Assembly (NCBI GenBank): GCA_004554555.1
Contig: SFLN01000065.1
Location: 1-10,732 of the forward strand
Direction of reading: 5' to 3'
Origin: [Eubacterium] saphenum
Lineage (GTDB): Bacteria; Bacillota; Clostridia; Oscillospirales; Ruminococcaceae
Length of the DNA stretch: 10,732 nt
Positions 1 through 7,445 of this stretch are shown here, one piece after another. Position 1 is the first letter of the stretch. The number at the start of each line of letters is the position of its first letter. The translations under genes and the position numbers were made by a program. Below the pieces are notes generated by a model. That model worked only from the letters and a program-made list of their open reading frames with translations, made no database searches and was not told where the DNA came from.

Positions 1-1412
1 TTTTCTTTTTTCTTGTTGAGCACCAGCCGAACCGCCTGAACGCAGGACTTGAAGTTCAGCGCCGCGATGATAACGAAAACAAGCGCGTTGATGACGTTCT
101 GCAAAGCGCCGTAGGGCAGGAACATTATCGATATCGCCATAATTACCAAAAGCGTCATATTCACGCCGATTTTCGCCCAGTAAACCTTCATATAAAGCAG
201 CTTTTTGGTGTCGATTATCCGGTAAACGAAAACGATTATATAGCTCACAAGCGTAGCGATAGCCGCGCCCGAAATCCCGATTGCAGGGATAAGAATAAGG
301 TTCAGAATGACATTTGCCGCAGCGCCGATTGCCGAGGAGATAAGCGAGTGGGTTGTCTTACGGGAAGCCTCGTAGATGCTGGCGAGGAAGTTGCTGAAGC
401 TCTGGAAAACAACCGCGCCGAGCAAAATCGGTACGTAAAAATACGACTCGCCGAAGCTCTCGGCAACGAAAAACGGCATTATAAGAGGTCTTAAAATCAG
501 CATAATTCCCGCGCACGCGAGGAACATTACCGTCTGCATCATACTGAAAATATTCGAGTAGAAGTTGGAAACGGTGCGGGAGTTGCGCTCGGTGATTGCG
601 GACATTCGCCAAGCCTGTGAGAAAATTCCGACCACGACTGTCGCGAGGTTCGGGAATTTGTACGCGACGCCGTACAAGCCGTTTGCCGCGCTTCCAAGAT
701 ACGCCGTTACCATAAATCCGTCCGAAACGTTGATTATCCACCACATAATCATCGTCGGCATCAGCGGTATGCTGTACCTCAGCATCGACCAGCGCAGCAC
801 GGGGTCGTTCTTGAACGGGCGGTACTCCTTGAACAGCTTTGTTGTGGCGCAGAGGAAAATTATCGAGGTAAAGTCGCCCAGCACCACCGCGAAAACGTAT
901 CCCGCAACGCCGAGCTTGAAAATGCCCATCAGTACAAGGCTGTAAATAATCATCGAAACCGTCGTGACGATACCATCGATTGCGTAAATCGTGACAGAGT
1001 GCCGTGCGCGAACGTAAATCGCGCAGATTTCCTTGACCGCGCCCATAAAGACGTAGATGAACACAAGCCACTCGTAGCCCTTTAGCATCGGCAGAAGTCC
1101 CACAAGCGGCGTGAACGCGGCGAAAACCAGCATTCCGCATAGCACAACGTTTATTCCTATCGAGAAAACGCCTTTTCCGTCGTTGTTTTTTTCGAGGGCA
1201 AAGCGAAGCACGCCGTCCGCAATCGACAGCGTAAACACCGATATAAACAGGGAAGCGGCGTTGATGATATTTGTGAGGTCGCCGTAGGCTGCTTCGCCGA
1301 GCATACTTGTGTAGAAATTCAGCATTACATACACAAGCAGCTTCGAGCCGAACTGCCCGATGCCGAGAATTATGATATTGCTCGCAAGAGTTCGGTACTT
1401 GTTGTTACTCAT
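1..1412 (-). CDS. Polysaccharide/oligosaccharide flippase (MATE/MVF superfamily), 3' end cut by window
   Basis: The reading frame is open from an ATG at 1412 down to the window edge, giving 470 codons without a stop; families of this kind are usually about 470-500 residues, so only a short C-terminal tail is missing. The protein is hydrophobic throughout, with many predicted membrane segments. Its start (MSNNKYRTLASNIIILGIGQ) and the nearby stretch YTSMLGEAAYGDLTNI, about residues 41-56, match the usual opening of Wzx/polysaccharide-biosynthesis flippases, where the first helix is followed by a 'lg.aaYGdl' turn. The visible end is lysine-rich (NKKKEK), as is common for the cytosolic tail. By family it would move a lipid-linked glycan or similar amphiphile across the membrane; the substrate cannot be read from sequence. 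It begins 17 bp after tadA, with a modest AGGA site about 10 bases before the ATG, so it is probably the last visible gene of the rlmB operon. It could instead be a MATE-like exporter, but the N-terminal signature favours a flippase. Confidence 0.85.
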   Translation of the reverse strand, partial: MSNNKYRTLASNIIILGIGQFGSKLLVYVMLNFYTSMLGEAAYGDLTNIINAASLFISVFTLSIADGVLRFALEKNNDGKGVFSIGINVVLCGMLVFAAFTPLVGLLPMLKGYEWLVFIYVFMGAVKEICAIYVRARHSVTIYAIDGIVTTVSMIIYSLVLMGIFKLGVAGYVFAVVLGDFTSIIFLCATTKLFKEYRPFKNDPVLRWSMLRYSIPLMPTMIMWWIINVSDGFMVTAYLGSAANGLYGVAYKFPNLATVVVGIFSQAWRMSAITERNSRTVSNFYSNIFSMMQTVMFLACAGIMLILRPLIMPFFVAESFGESYFYVPILLGAVVFQSFSNFLASIYEASRKTTHSLISSAIGAAANVILNLILIPAIGISGAAIATLVSYIIVFVYRIIDTKKLLYMKVYWAKIGVNMTLLVIMAISIMFLPYGALQNVINALVFVIIAALNFKSCVQAVRLVLNKKKE

Positions 1413-1429
1413 CGGTTTTTGTTCCTACT

Positions 1430-1906
1430 TTATCTTTTGTCCTTGAAAAATTCCGAGAGAATTTCGCCGCAGCGTTCCTTTAAAACGCGGCTTCTCACCA
1501 TCGGAATATGCGTGAATTTCTCGTCAAAGAGCGTTGCCACGGAAGCGCACGCGCCGTTTTTATCGTCGAACGCGCCGTAAACGAGCCGCTTCAGCCCCGC
1601 GTTCATCACGGCTCCCGCGCACATCGGGCACGGCTCGAGCGTGACGTAAAGCGTGCAGTCAAGCAGCCGCCTGTTTTTCAGCGTTTTCGCGGCTTGTTCA
1701 ATTGCGAGAACCTCGGCGTGAGCTGTCGGTGACTGAAGCTCCTCGCGCCTGTTGAAGCCCTCGCCGATAATTTTTCCGTCTTTATCGACAACCACGGCTC
1801 CCACGGGAATTTCTCCCCGCGAAGCCGCTTCTCGAGCCAGTTCAAGCGCTTTTTCCATATACTCCTCGTCCGTGAGAACGGGGGAAAGCGTTACATTCTC
1901 GCTCAT
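1430..1906 (-). CDS. tadA: tRNA adenosine(34) deaminase TadA
   Basis: This 158-residue protein has the usual length of bacterial TadA. It deaminates A34 to inosine in the anticodon of tRNA-Arg(ACG), letting one tRNA read CGU, CGC and CGA. The zinc deaminase signature is intact: HAEVLAIE at about residues 63-70 supplies the histidine ligand and the catalytic glutamate, and PCPMCAGA at about 92-99 supplies the two cysteine ligands. The N-terminal block EKALELAREAASRGEIPVGA and the FDDKNGACAS segment (about 113-122) are typical of TadA rather than of guanine or cytosine deaminases. The ATG lies inside the stop of the preceding gene (ATGA, 4-bp overlap), and no strong ribosome site precedes it, which suggests translational coupling to the 1008-residue membrane protein upstream. 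Confidence 0.96.
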   Translation of the reverse strand: MSENVTLSPVLTDEEYMEKALELAREAASRGEIPVGAVVVDKDGKIIGEGFNRREELQSPTAHAEVLAIEQAAKTLKNRRLLDCTLYVTLEPCPMCAGAVMNAGLKRLVYGAFDDKNGACASVATLFDEKFTHIPMVRSRVLKERCGEILSEFFKDKR

Positions 1907-4900
1907 TGTTCTTCAGCCGGCTCGGGTTCATCGGCAGACCTTCTGCGCTTGTCAAACAGCTTCTCCAGCAGCCCGCCGCTGAGCTGTACACCGAGCGTAA
2001 GCGCTGCCCAAGCGACATTGTAAATCAGCAGATAAATCTCGTTGAACATCTCGTACTTTGAGAAAATCATAAATATGAACGCGAGCAAAACTCCCAGCGC
2101 CGCGCCGAAAATCTGCATTATACAGCCGATTGTGATGCGGGATTTGAGCGATTTCACCGTGCAGAGCGCGCCGGTAAACGAAGCAAGCGTTCCGTCGCAG
2201 CTTAATGCCGCCGAGCCGCGCGGAGTGAATTGCGTGTGGCTGTTGAAATTATCGTGGTTCTCGAACGGGATAATCTTGACGGTTTTCTCGTCAAGGTTGA
2301 ACAAATCCGCAACCAGCGTGCTTGTAATCATACCGTCCACGGTCTTGATAATCAGCGATACACCGCGGTTTGAGAGGTCCTCGATATTCTCGCGCGCCTT
2401 TTTGTCGGCGGTTATATCCACGAAGAACAGCAGGCAGACCTCGCCGCCTACCGCGAGGTACAAAACCTCGTCGTTGTGCACATTTGCCGCCATTTCCTTC
2501 TTGACGTTCGGCACGGAGATTTCGTGCGCTTTCATGTGCGCTCGGTTTCCGAGAAGCACTCTTCTGCGGTCAATCCAGCCCATAACGCCGAGGCTGTTTT
2601 CGTACACAATCCCGCTCACGGGCTTCAGCAGCTCCTGCTTGTAGCCGAGCATATTGAAAAACGCGTCCGCCATCACGCTGTCCGATTTAACGGCAAGGCT
2701 TGCCGCGTAGATAATCGCCTCGTCCACGTTAACCTTGCCCTCGCCGCGGTTCTGGGGCTTGTTGTAGCCGCAGATATTGGTGATTTTAACGGCGCTCGGC
2801 GGGATAATCGTTTTCGCGTCGAGAAGCACCGCGTTGGTTTCGCTGAACTGTTCAACCGCGCCGTATCCGAGCACCGCAAACTTGTTCGTTTTGCCCTTTT
2901 TCGCCGACATCAGCAGCGGCAGCGTCACAACCATCGAGCAGGAGAAAGCGGCTCCCAGGCACAAAATCGCGGTCATAACGGTAACTCCCCACGACAGCTT
3001 GTTCATCGCGACCGTTTCCCACGCCAAATTCTTCGCAGCGCCGCCGTCCTCGATGAAGAACGCGACAACTCCGCCGATTATCGAAGCAATCAGCGCTATC
3101 ACAGAGTTCTTGCCGAGAATTCTGTCGGACGCGTCCTCGCAGTAGGTTGACACGATAAAGTCGTAGAGCATCTCGGTTTTACGCATTGACGAGATAACGG
3201 GAATTCCCGAAACCGCGCCCTTTGCGAGCTGCTCCGCGCCGTCGCCGTCGCAGCGCTCGATGAAATATTTCGCGCCGCTGCCCGAGGTGAACGCGAAGTT
3301 CTTCTTGGCGGTGCGGACGGTTATCAGCTTGGAAATCGTGTTGAAGCACAGCAGCCCGAGCGAAATCATCAGATAAACGTGCGAATAGCTGCGCTGGATA
3401 TATTCACCGTAGATGAGGTAGGGGATAAGCGCGAGGATTGACGCGGTGTGAGCGAACGCGCAGAGCGTGTCGCCGTCGGGGCGCAGCTTTACAAGCCGCG
3501 AGAAGCCGTTTGTGATTACCGATGAGCACGCAGCAAACGATAAAATTCCGATTGTGAGGTGGGTGTAGAGGTAGTTTTCGGGTGCGCGGCGCAGGCTGAT
3601 TATGTTCATAAGCGAGCTGACGTTGAGGTTCGCGATGTTGACGATGGCAACAAAAAGCGTTGCCGCAAACAGCACGCCGAGTATAATCAGACGGCTCACC
3701 AGCCCTTTTGTAGCGCGGGAAAGCCTGTCGCGGATAACGTTTTCGTCATCGAGGTCGATTGCCTCCTCGGTTTCGTCGTCGTAGGAAGCGGTCTGAGTTT
3801 CATCGTCCTCAAGCTCGGGTTTTTCGTCATTTTCGGGGTTCTCAAGAATGAACTCCGAGATTTTTCTCATTCGCTTTTGAGCAAGCTCGTTTGCAGCCTT
3901 GATTTTCTCAAGCTGTTCTTCCTTTGCAGCTTTCTCAGCAGCAGCGGCAGCTTCGGCTTCCTCTTTTGCTTTAGCGGCAGCCGCGATTTCATCGGGGTCC
4001 TCGCCTTCTTTGAAGAGCGCGTAATTCTGCTTGTTGTCCTCGGCGATTTTCTTGTTGAGCGCGTCTACGATGGACTCGCCGACGTGAAGCTCGCCGACAA
4101 GCGGCTTCGACTGCTTTCCCGCCTTGAACAGAACGTTGTCGATATCTTTTTTGCGGGAAACGGTCGGCTGATACTCCTTTACGCGCTCGCCGCTGCGGGA
4201 AATCCGCTTCAAATCATCGCCCGCAACGGTTAATGTATCGGTATCATCATCGCCGCGCAGCATATCCGCAACCTTTTGCTTGGACTCCATCGGGTTGAGC
4301 GAGTCGAGCATTTCCTCGGGTGACTCAGCCTCGCGGTCAGCTTTGAGGAGAGCGCGGTTGATTTCATCGATTTTCTGCTGCTTGCGCATTTCCATAGTTT
4401 CCGTGGTAACGAGGTCGCCGCGCGTGTGGAAAATGATGTCGTCGTCCTCGGAAACCTCGGGCTTTACGAAAGCATTGACGTGCTCGGAGAACTTTTCAAC
4501 CTCGGCAGTATCGGCGGTATCGGGGTTAAACGGCTGAACCTTGTTTTTCTCGTAGAGCTTGACGTCCGCCGCCCTGTCGATATCACGGGCAACGCGCGCT
4601 TCGTACTCCTGCTCGGTGAGCTGGCGCGCAGACAAGGTTTCGTGCTCCTCGGTGATTTTCACGGGCTTTCTCGAGTCAAACGCAGCCGAAATCTCGCGCT
4701 GCAAACGCTCCTCGGACTGTTTCTCGGAGAGCTGACGCGCAACCGAATTATCGCGCTTTTCGGGCATTCCCGTGAGGATTTGCGTAACGCTCAAATCCTT
4801 GCTCGAGCGGCTTGCAGCGGGCTTCTCGACCTTTTTCTGCGTACCGGTGAGAATGGGCTTGCCGTCCTTTTTGCGAAACGAGTCAACCTCGTTCAGAATA

Positions 4901-4929
4901 TCGTCAATATCGTAGTTTTTTCCTGCCAT
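1903..4929 (-). CDS. Uncharacterised membrane protein: degenerate (pseudo) P1B-type ATPase with long disordered N-terminus
   Basis: 1008 residues; I do not recognise a named family. Residues 1-405 are charged and low in complexity, with a DIDDIL motif at 7-12, a related DIDNVL at 262-267, two copies of an ARQL repeat (64-80, 101-117), an Ala/Glu/Lys coiled-coil stretch (about 314-356) and a very acidic run (about 362-398). Eight membrane segments follow at about 411-433, 454-475, 487-508, 515-535, 607-626, 646-674, 933-956 and 962-985. That 4+2+2 layout, with about 260 cytoplasmic residues between helices six and seven, is the layout of a P1B heavy-metal ATPase. Landmarks align but are broken: SCSMVVTLP (663-671) sits where CPCALGLATP should be, LLDAKTIIP (702-710) replaces VFDKTGTLT, and WIDRRRVLLGNR (785-796) matches the N-domain block before 'vliGnr'. 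TVD (863-865) stands for TGD. No GDGxND, HP or TGE is visible, and the actuator loop is only about 70 residues. I infer no ion pumping and a possible scaffold or sensor role. GGAGGT lies 7 bases before the ATG. Confidence 0.8.
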   Translation of the reverse strand: MAGKNYDIDDILNEVDSFRKKDGKPILTGTQKKVEKPAASRSSKDLSVTQILTGMPEKRDNSVARQLSEKQSEERLQREISAAFDSRKPVKITEEHETLSARQLTEQEYEARVARDIDRAADVKLYEKNKVQPFNPDTADTAEVEKFSEHVNAFVKPEVSEDDDIIFHTRGDLVTTETMEMRKQQKIDEINRALLKADREAESPEEMLDSLNPMESKQKVADMLRGDDDTDTLTVAGDDLKRISRSGERVKEYQPTVSRKKDIDNVLFKAGKQSKPLVGELHVGESIVDALNKKIAEDNKQNYALFKEGEDPDEIAAAAKAKEEAEAAAAAEKAAKEEQLEKIKAANELAQKRMRKISEFILENPENDEKPELEDDETQTASYDDETEEAIDLDDENVIRDRLSRATKGLVSRLIILGVLFAATLFVAIVNIANLNVSSLMNIISLRRAPENYLYTHLTIGILSFAACSSVITNGFSRLVKLRPDGDTLCAFAHTASILALIPYLIYGEYIQRSYSHVYLMISLGLLCFNTISKLITVRTAKKNFAFTSGSGAKYFIERCDGDGAEQLAKGAVSGIPVISSMRKTEMLYDFIVSTYCEDASDRILGKNSVIALIASIIGGVVAFFIEDGGAAKNLAWETVAMNKLSWGVTVMTAILCLGAAFSCSMVVTLPLLMSAKKGKTNKFAVLGYGAVEQFSETNAVLLDAKTIIPPSAVKITNICGYNKPQNRGEGKVNVDEAIIYAASLAVKSDSVMADAFFNMLGYKQELLKPVSGIVYENSLGVMGWIDRRRVLLGNRAHMKAHEISVPNVKKEMAANVHNDEVLYLAVGGEVCLLFFVDITADKKARENIEDLSNRGVSLIIKTVDGMITSTLVADLFNLDEKTVKIIPFENHDNFNSHTQFTPRGSAALSCDGTLASFTGALCTVKSLKSRITIGCIMQIFGAALGVLLAFIFMIFSKYEMFNEIYLLIYNVAWAALTLGVQLSGGLLEKLFDKRRRSADEPEPAEEQ

Positions 4930-4936
4930 CTATTCT

Positions 4937-4942
4937 ACCTCC
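4937..4942 (-). promoter_or_regulatory. Ribosome binding site of the 1008-residue protein
   Basis: On the minus strand this reads GGAGGT, 7 bases before the ATG at 4929 and just after the rlmB stop codon (4944-4946). It fixes the start of the long protein and shows that this gene has its own strong initiation signal, unlike the coupled tadA start downstream. Confidence 0.85.
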
Positions 4943-4943
4943 A

Positions 4944-5678
4944 TCAGAGAGTTCTGTATTTCACAATCTCGTACATCAAAATTCCTGCGGAAACCGAGGC
5001 GTTTAGGGAGTTGACCTTGCCAAGCATCGGCAGCGACACAACCATATCGCACGTTTCGCGGACAAGTCTTGACAGCCCGAAGCCCTCCGAGCCGACCACG
5101 AGAGCCGTGCTTCCCGAGAAATCGACTTTATCGTACGGCTCGCCGTCCGCTTCCATTCCGTAAACCCAGACGCCCTGCTTTTTGAGCTGCTTTATGGTAT
5201 CGACAAGGTTTGACACGCGCGCAACCTTAACGTAAGCCGCAGCGCCTGCTGAGGTCTTGAAAACGGTTGAATTGAGCGACGCGGAGCGCCTTTTCGGGAT
5301 AATCACGCCGTCCGCGCCCGCAGCCTCGGCTGTTCTGATAATCGCGCCGAGATTGTGCGGGTCGGCGATTTCGTCCGCGATGATGATAAACGGCGGCTTG
5401 CCCTTTTGACGAGCGTTTTCGAGAATGTCCTCAACCTCGCAGTAATTCCCCGCGCAAAGCTCGACAGCCGCGCCGCCGTGCTTTTGAGTACCGGTGAGCG
5501 CGGTGAGCTTCTCCTCGGCAACCTGCTTTATGAGAACGCCGCGCTTTTTCGCCGCGTCAATAATACTTCCCAAACTCGCGTTCTTCTGAACAAAAAGCGA
5601 GTCGATTTCCTTATCCGACCGCAGCGCCTCCATAACGGCGTTTTTTCCGTAAATTATCTGTTTTTCGTTGTTATCCAT
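4944..5678 (-). CDS. rlmB: 23S rRNA (guanosine-2'-O-)-methyltransferase RlmB (TrmH/SpoU family)
   Basis: 244 residues, the normal length for RlmB. The family uses S-adenosylmethionine to methylate the 2'-OH of a guanosine in the peptidyl transferase region of 23S rRNA. Residues 8-75 (start IYGKNAVMEAL) form the L30e-like RNA-binding domain. The C-terminal trefoil-knot methyltransferase domain has its three SpoU motifs: motif 1 at 108-128 (HNLGAIIRTAEAAGADG, with N109 and R115), motif 2 at 194-206 (VVGSEGFGLSRLV) and motif 3 at 216-234 (LPMLGKVNSLNASVS). The ATG at 5678 has an AAGGAAAA ribosome site just upstream and a clear promoter at 5722-5750, so this is the first gene of the leftward operon. 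A tRNA-directed TrmH paralogue is the alternative, but the N-terminal domain favours RlmB. Confidence 0.93.
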   Translation of the reverse strand: MDNNEKQIIYGKNAVMEALRSDKEIDSLFVQKNASLGSIIDAAKKRGVLIKQVAEEKLTALTGTQKHGGAAVELCAGNYCEVEDILENARQKGKPPFIIIADEIADPHNLGAIIRTAEAAGADGVIIPKRRSASLNSTVFKTSAGAAAYVKVARVSNLVDTIKQLKKQGVWVYGMEADGEPYDKVDFSGSTALVVGSEGFGLSRLVRETCDMVVSLPMLGKVNSLNASVSAGILMYEIVKYRTL

Positions 5679-5721
5679 AATTTTCCTTTTTTTAACACAA
5701 AATTTAAATCATACATTCTTT

Positions 5722-5750
5722 ATTATAACATATTTTAAATAAGATTTCAA
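5722..5750 (-). promoter_or_regulatory. Sigma-A type promoter of the rlmB operon
   Basis: On the minus strand, TTGAAA (5750-5745) and TATAAT (5727-5722) are separated by exactly 17 bases, and TG stands one base before the -10 (TGTTATAAT), an extended -10. Transcription should start near 5715, leaving a leader of about 37 bases before the rlmB ATG at 5678. Confidence 0.85.
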
Positions 5751-5804
5751 CAGTAAAAATATGTAAGATTTATAAAAAATCGTGAAAAAAACTGTCGATT
5801 ACCA

Positions 5805-5833
5805 TTGCAATTTACACAAAAATATGGTAAAAT
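5805..5833 (+). promoter_or_regulatory. Sigma-A type promoter of the comM operon
   Basis: TTGCAA (5805-5810) and TAAAAT (5828-5833) are 17 bases apart, with TG one base before the -10 (TGGTAAAAT). Transcription should start near 5840, about 40 bases before the comM ATG. The -35 lies 54 bp from the -35 of the divergent rlmB promoter, so a single regulator bound between them could act on both. I found no convincing operator in that 54-bp stretch. Confidence 0.8.
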
Positions 5834-5879
5834 ATAGATTAGACGTAATTTTAATAAGCAAAGTTTGTGAGGATAAAAT

Positions 5880-7409
5880 ATGTTCAGTAAGATAAACAGC
5901 GTGGGACTTTTCGGGCTGAACGCGTTTCCGGTGACGGTTGAGTCGAGTTTTTCTCCCGGGCAGCCGAATTTCGACATTGTGGGAATGCCCGACATCGCCG
6001 TTCAGGAGAGCAAGGCGCGTATCCGCGCGGTTTTGGGGCAGTTGGATTTGAAACTGCTTAACGGCAAAGTAACCGTAAATCTCGCGCCCGCAAGCGTTCG
6101 GAAAATCGGCGCGATTTTCGATTTGCCGATTATCATCGCGCTGATGAAAACGGGCGGCGTTATCCAAAGCGACTGCAAGGACTGCGCGTTTATCGGAGAG
6201 CTTTCGCTTGACGGCACGCTTTCCCCGATTAACGGCGCGCTCGGAATGACGATTACCGCTTCGCAGAACGGTATCAGGCGCATTTTCCTCCCGAAAGCGA
6301 ACGCAAAAGAAGCGTCCGTTGCCGACAACATCGAGGTTTACGGCGCAGAACATATTACGCAGATTGTTGAATTTCTCCAACACGGAACGGGGCTTTCACC
6401 CGAGCCGCGCTATATTCCGTCAACCGAGGAAGCGGTGCGGAGAATGGGCGATTTCGCCGACGTTATGGGGCAAAGCACCGCGAAAAAAGCTATCGAGGTT
6501 GCCGCGGCAGGCTCGCACAACCTGCTGATGATAGGACCGCCCGGTTCGGGAAAATCAATGCTGGCGAAGCGTATCCCGTCGGTGCTCCCGAAAATCACCT
6601 TTGAGGAAAGCATCGAAACCACGCAGATTTACTCGGTCGCGGGTTACATCAACCCGAGCGAGCCGCTTATCACAACGCGCCCGTTCCGCTCCGTGAGCCA
6701 CACCGCGAGCGCTGTCGGTCTTATCGGCGGCGGAAGCGTTCCGCACCCGGGCGAGATTTCCCTCGCGCACAACGGCGTGCTGTTTCTTGACGAGCTGCCC
6801 GAGTTTGACCGGCGAGTGCTCGAAACGCTGCGGCAGCCGCTCGAAAACGGCGAAATTACCATTTCAAGAGCGTCCGGCTCGGTGAATTATCCGTGCGAGG
6901 TGATGATGGTTGCGGCGATGAACCCGTGTCCGTGCGGGAATTTCGGCAATCCGCTGAAAAAATGCACCTGCTCGGACAAGATGGTGACGGGCTATCTGAA
7001 CAAAATCTCGCAGCCCGTGCTCGACAGAATTGATATACAGATTGAGGTTCAGCCCGTGAAATACGATGACCTCTACAAGCGCGTCAAGCAGGAAAGCTCT
7101 GCGGCAATCGCCGAGAGGGTGCAAAAGGCGCGGGATATACAGGCGAAGCGCTTCAAGGGCACGCAAATCAAGTCCAACAGCCGCATAACGCCCGATATTA
7201 TCGCAGACGTCTGCGTGATGACGCCTGCCGCCGAGGAGGCGCTCCGTGACGCTTTCGAGAGGCTCGGTCTGTCCGCGAGAGCTTACGACAGGATTTTGAA
7301 GGTCGGGCGAACCTGCGCTGACCTTGACGGAAGCGAGAAAATCGAGAAAACCCACATTTTCCAGGCTATCGGTTTCAGAAGTCTTGACCGAAAGTATTGG
7401 AACAGATAA
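5880..7409 (+). CDS. comM: ComM/YifB family AAA+ ATPase (Mg-chelatase-like)
   Basis: 509 residues, full length for the family. ComM is a hexameric DNA helicase that promotes branch migration when incoming DNA is recombined in naturally competent bacteria; the family is also present in many bacteria not known to be competent. The N-terminal domain (about 15-140; GMPDIAVQESKARIRA at 35-50) is the Lon-protease-like fold of the YifB family. The AAA+ module has Walker A GPPGSGKS (219-226), Walker B VLFLDE (300-305), a sensor-1 region MVAAMNPCPCG (343-353), a second cysteine pair CTC (362-364) and the LDRIDI arginine motif (381-386). The C-terminal lid is at about 445-505 (LSARAYDRILKVGRTCADL). The CPC/CTC cysteines are usual in this family and may bind zinc. 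GAGGA at 5869-5873 lies 6 bases before the ATG. It leads the rightward operon; malQ follows after 36 bp with no terminator between. Confidence 0.93.
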   Translation: MFSKINSVGLFGLNAFPVTVESSFSPGQPNFDIVGMPDIAVQESKARIRAVLGQLDLKLLNGKVTVNLAPASVRKIGAIFDLPIIIALMKTGGVIQSDCKDCAFIGELSLDGTLSPINGALGMTITASQNGIRRIFLPKANAKEASVADNIEVYGAEHITQIVEFLQHGTGLSPEPRYIPSTEEAVRRMGDFADVMGQSTAKKAIEVAAAGSHNLLMIGPPGSGKSMLAKRIPSVLPKITFEESIETTQIYSVAGYINPSEPLITTRPFRSVSHTASAVGLIGGGSVPHPGEISLAHNGVLFLDELPEFDRRVLETLRQPLENGEITISRASGSVNYPCEVMMVAAMNPCPCGNFGNPLKKCTCSDKMVTGYLNKISQPVLDRIDIQIEVQPVKYDDLYKRVKQESSAAIAERVQKARDIQAKRFKGTQIKSNSRITPDIIADVCVMTPAAEEALRDAFERLGLSARAYDRILKVGRTCADLDGSEKIEKTHIFQAIGFRSLDRKYWNR

Positions 7410-7430
7410 CCGATTTTACATAAATATTTT

Positions 7431-7436
7431 GAGGAG
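7431..7436 (+). promoter_or_regulatory. Ribosome binding site of malQ; bears on TTG versus ATG start
   Basis: GAGGAG lies 6 bases before a TTG (7443) and 9 bases before the in-frame ATG next to it (7446). Both spacings work. I chose the ATG because it is the stronger start codon; the only difference is one N-terminal residue. Confidence 0.75.
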
Positions 7437-7445
7437 AATTGATTG

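Larger units (their letters stand above)
5679..5879. other. AT-rich divergent intergenic region
   Basis: This is the only long non-coding stretch (201 bp). It holds the two divergent promoters listed above, short leaders of about 37 and 40 bases, and ribosome sites for rlmB and comM. Between the -35 boxes (5751-5804) I see only A-rich sequence and a weak 5-bp inverted repeat (AATCG...CGATT around 5779-5800). No riboswitch, terminator or RNA gene is visible. Confidence 0.8.

Noticed and set aside
358..1140. A 260-residue open frame on the minus strand
   Set aside because: It is an out-of-frame shadow of the flippase gene on the same strand. Its translation is arginine-rich and resembles no family, while the frame starting at 1412 gives a clean membrane transporter.
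1890..1906. TadA and the TtcA-like protein both begin MSENV with an ATGA overlap (also 8921-8935)
   Set aside because: The codons differ at third positions and the similarity ends after five residues. It looks like coincidence, helped by the shared ATGA junction.
2476..3150. A 224-residue plus-strand open frame opposite the 1008-residue gene, and similar ones at 3559-4233 and 4426-5163
   Set aside because: These lie antisense to a frame with clear domains, have no ribosome site and show the skewed composition expected from the opposite strand of a gene with GC-rich third positions.
1903..4041. Treating the long membrane protein as a functional copper or heavy-metal exporter
   Set aside because: The CPx, DKTGT, TGE and GDGxND motifs needed for transport are missing or altered, so the fold match alone does not support pump activity.
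5779..5800. AATCG...CGATT inverted repeat between the divergent promoters, considered as an operator
   Set aside because: The arms are only 5 bp around an A-rich spacer, which is expected by chance in AT-rich DNA.
7410..7445. The comM-malQ gap, checked for a terminator or a separate promoter
   Set aside because: I see no stem followed by a T run and no paired -35/-10 boxes; it holds only the malQ ribosome site.
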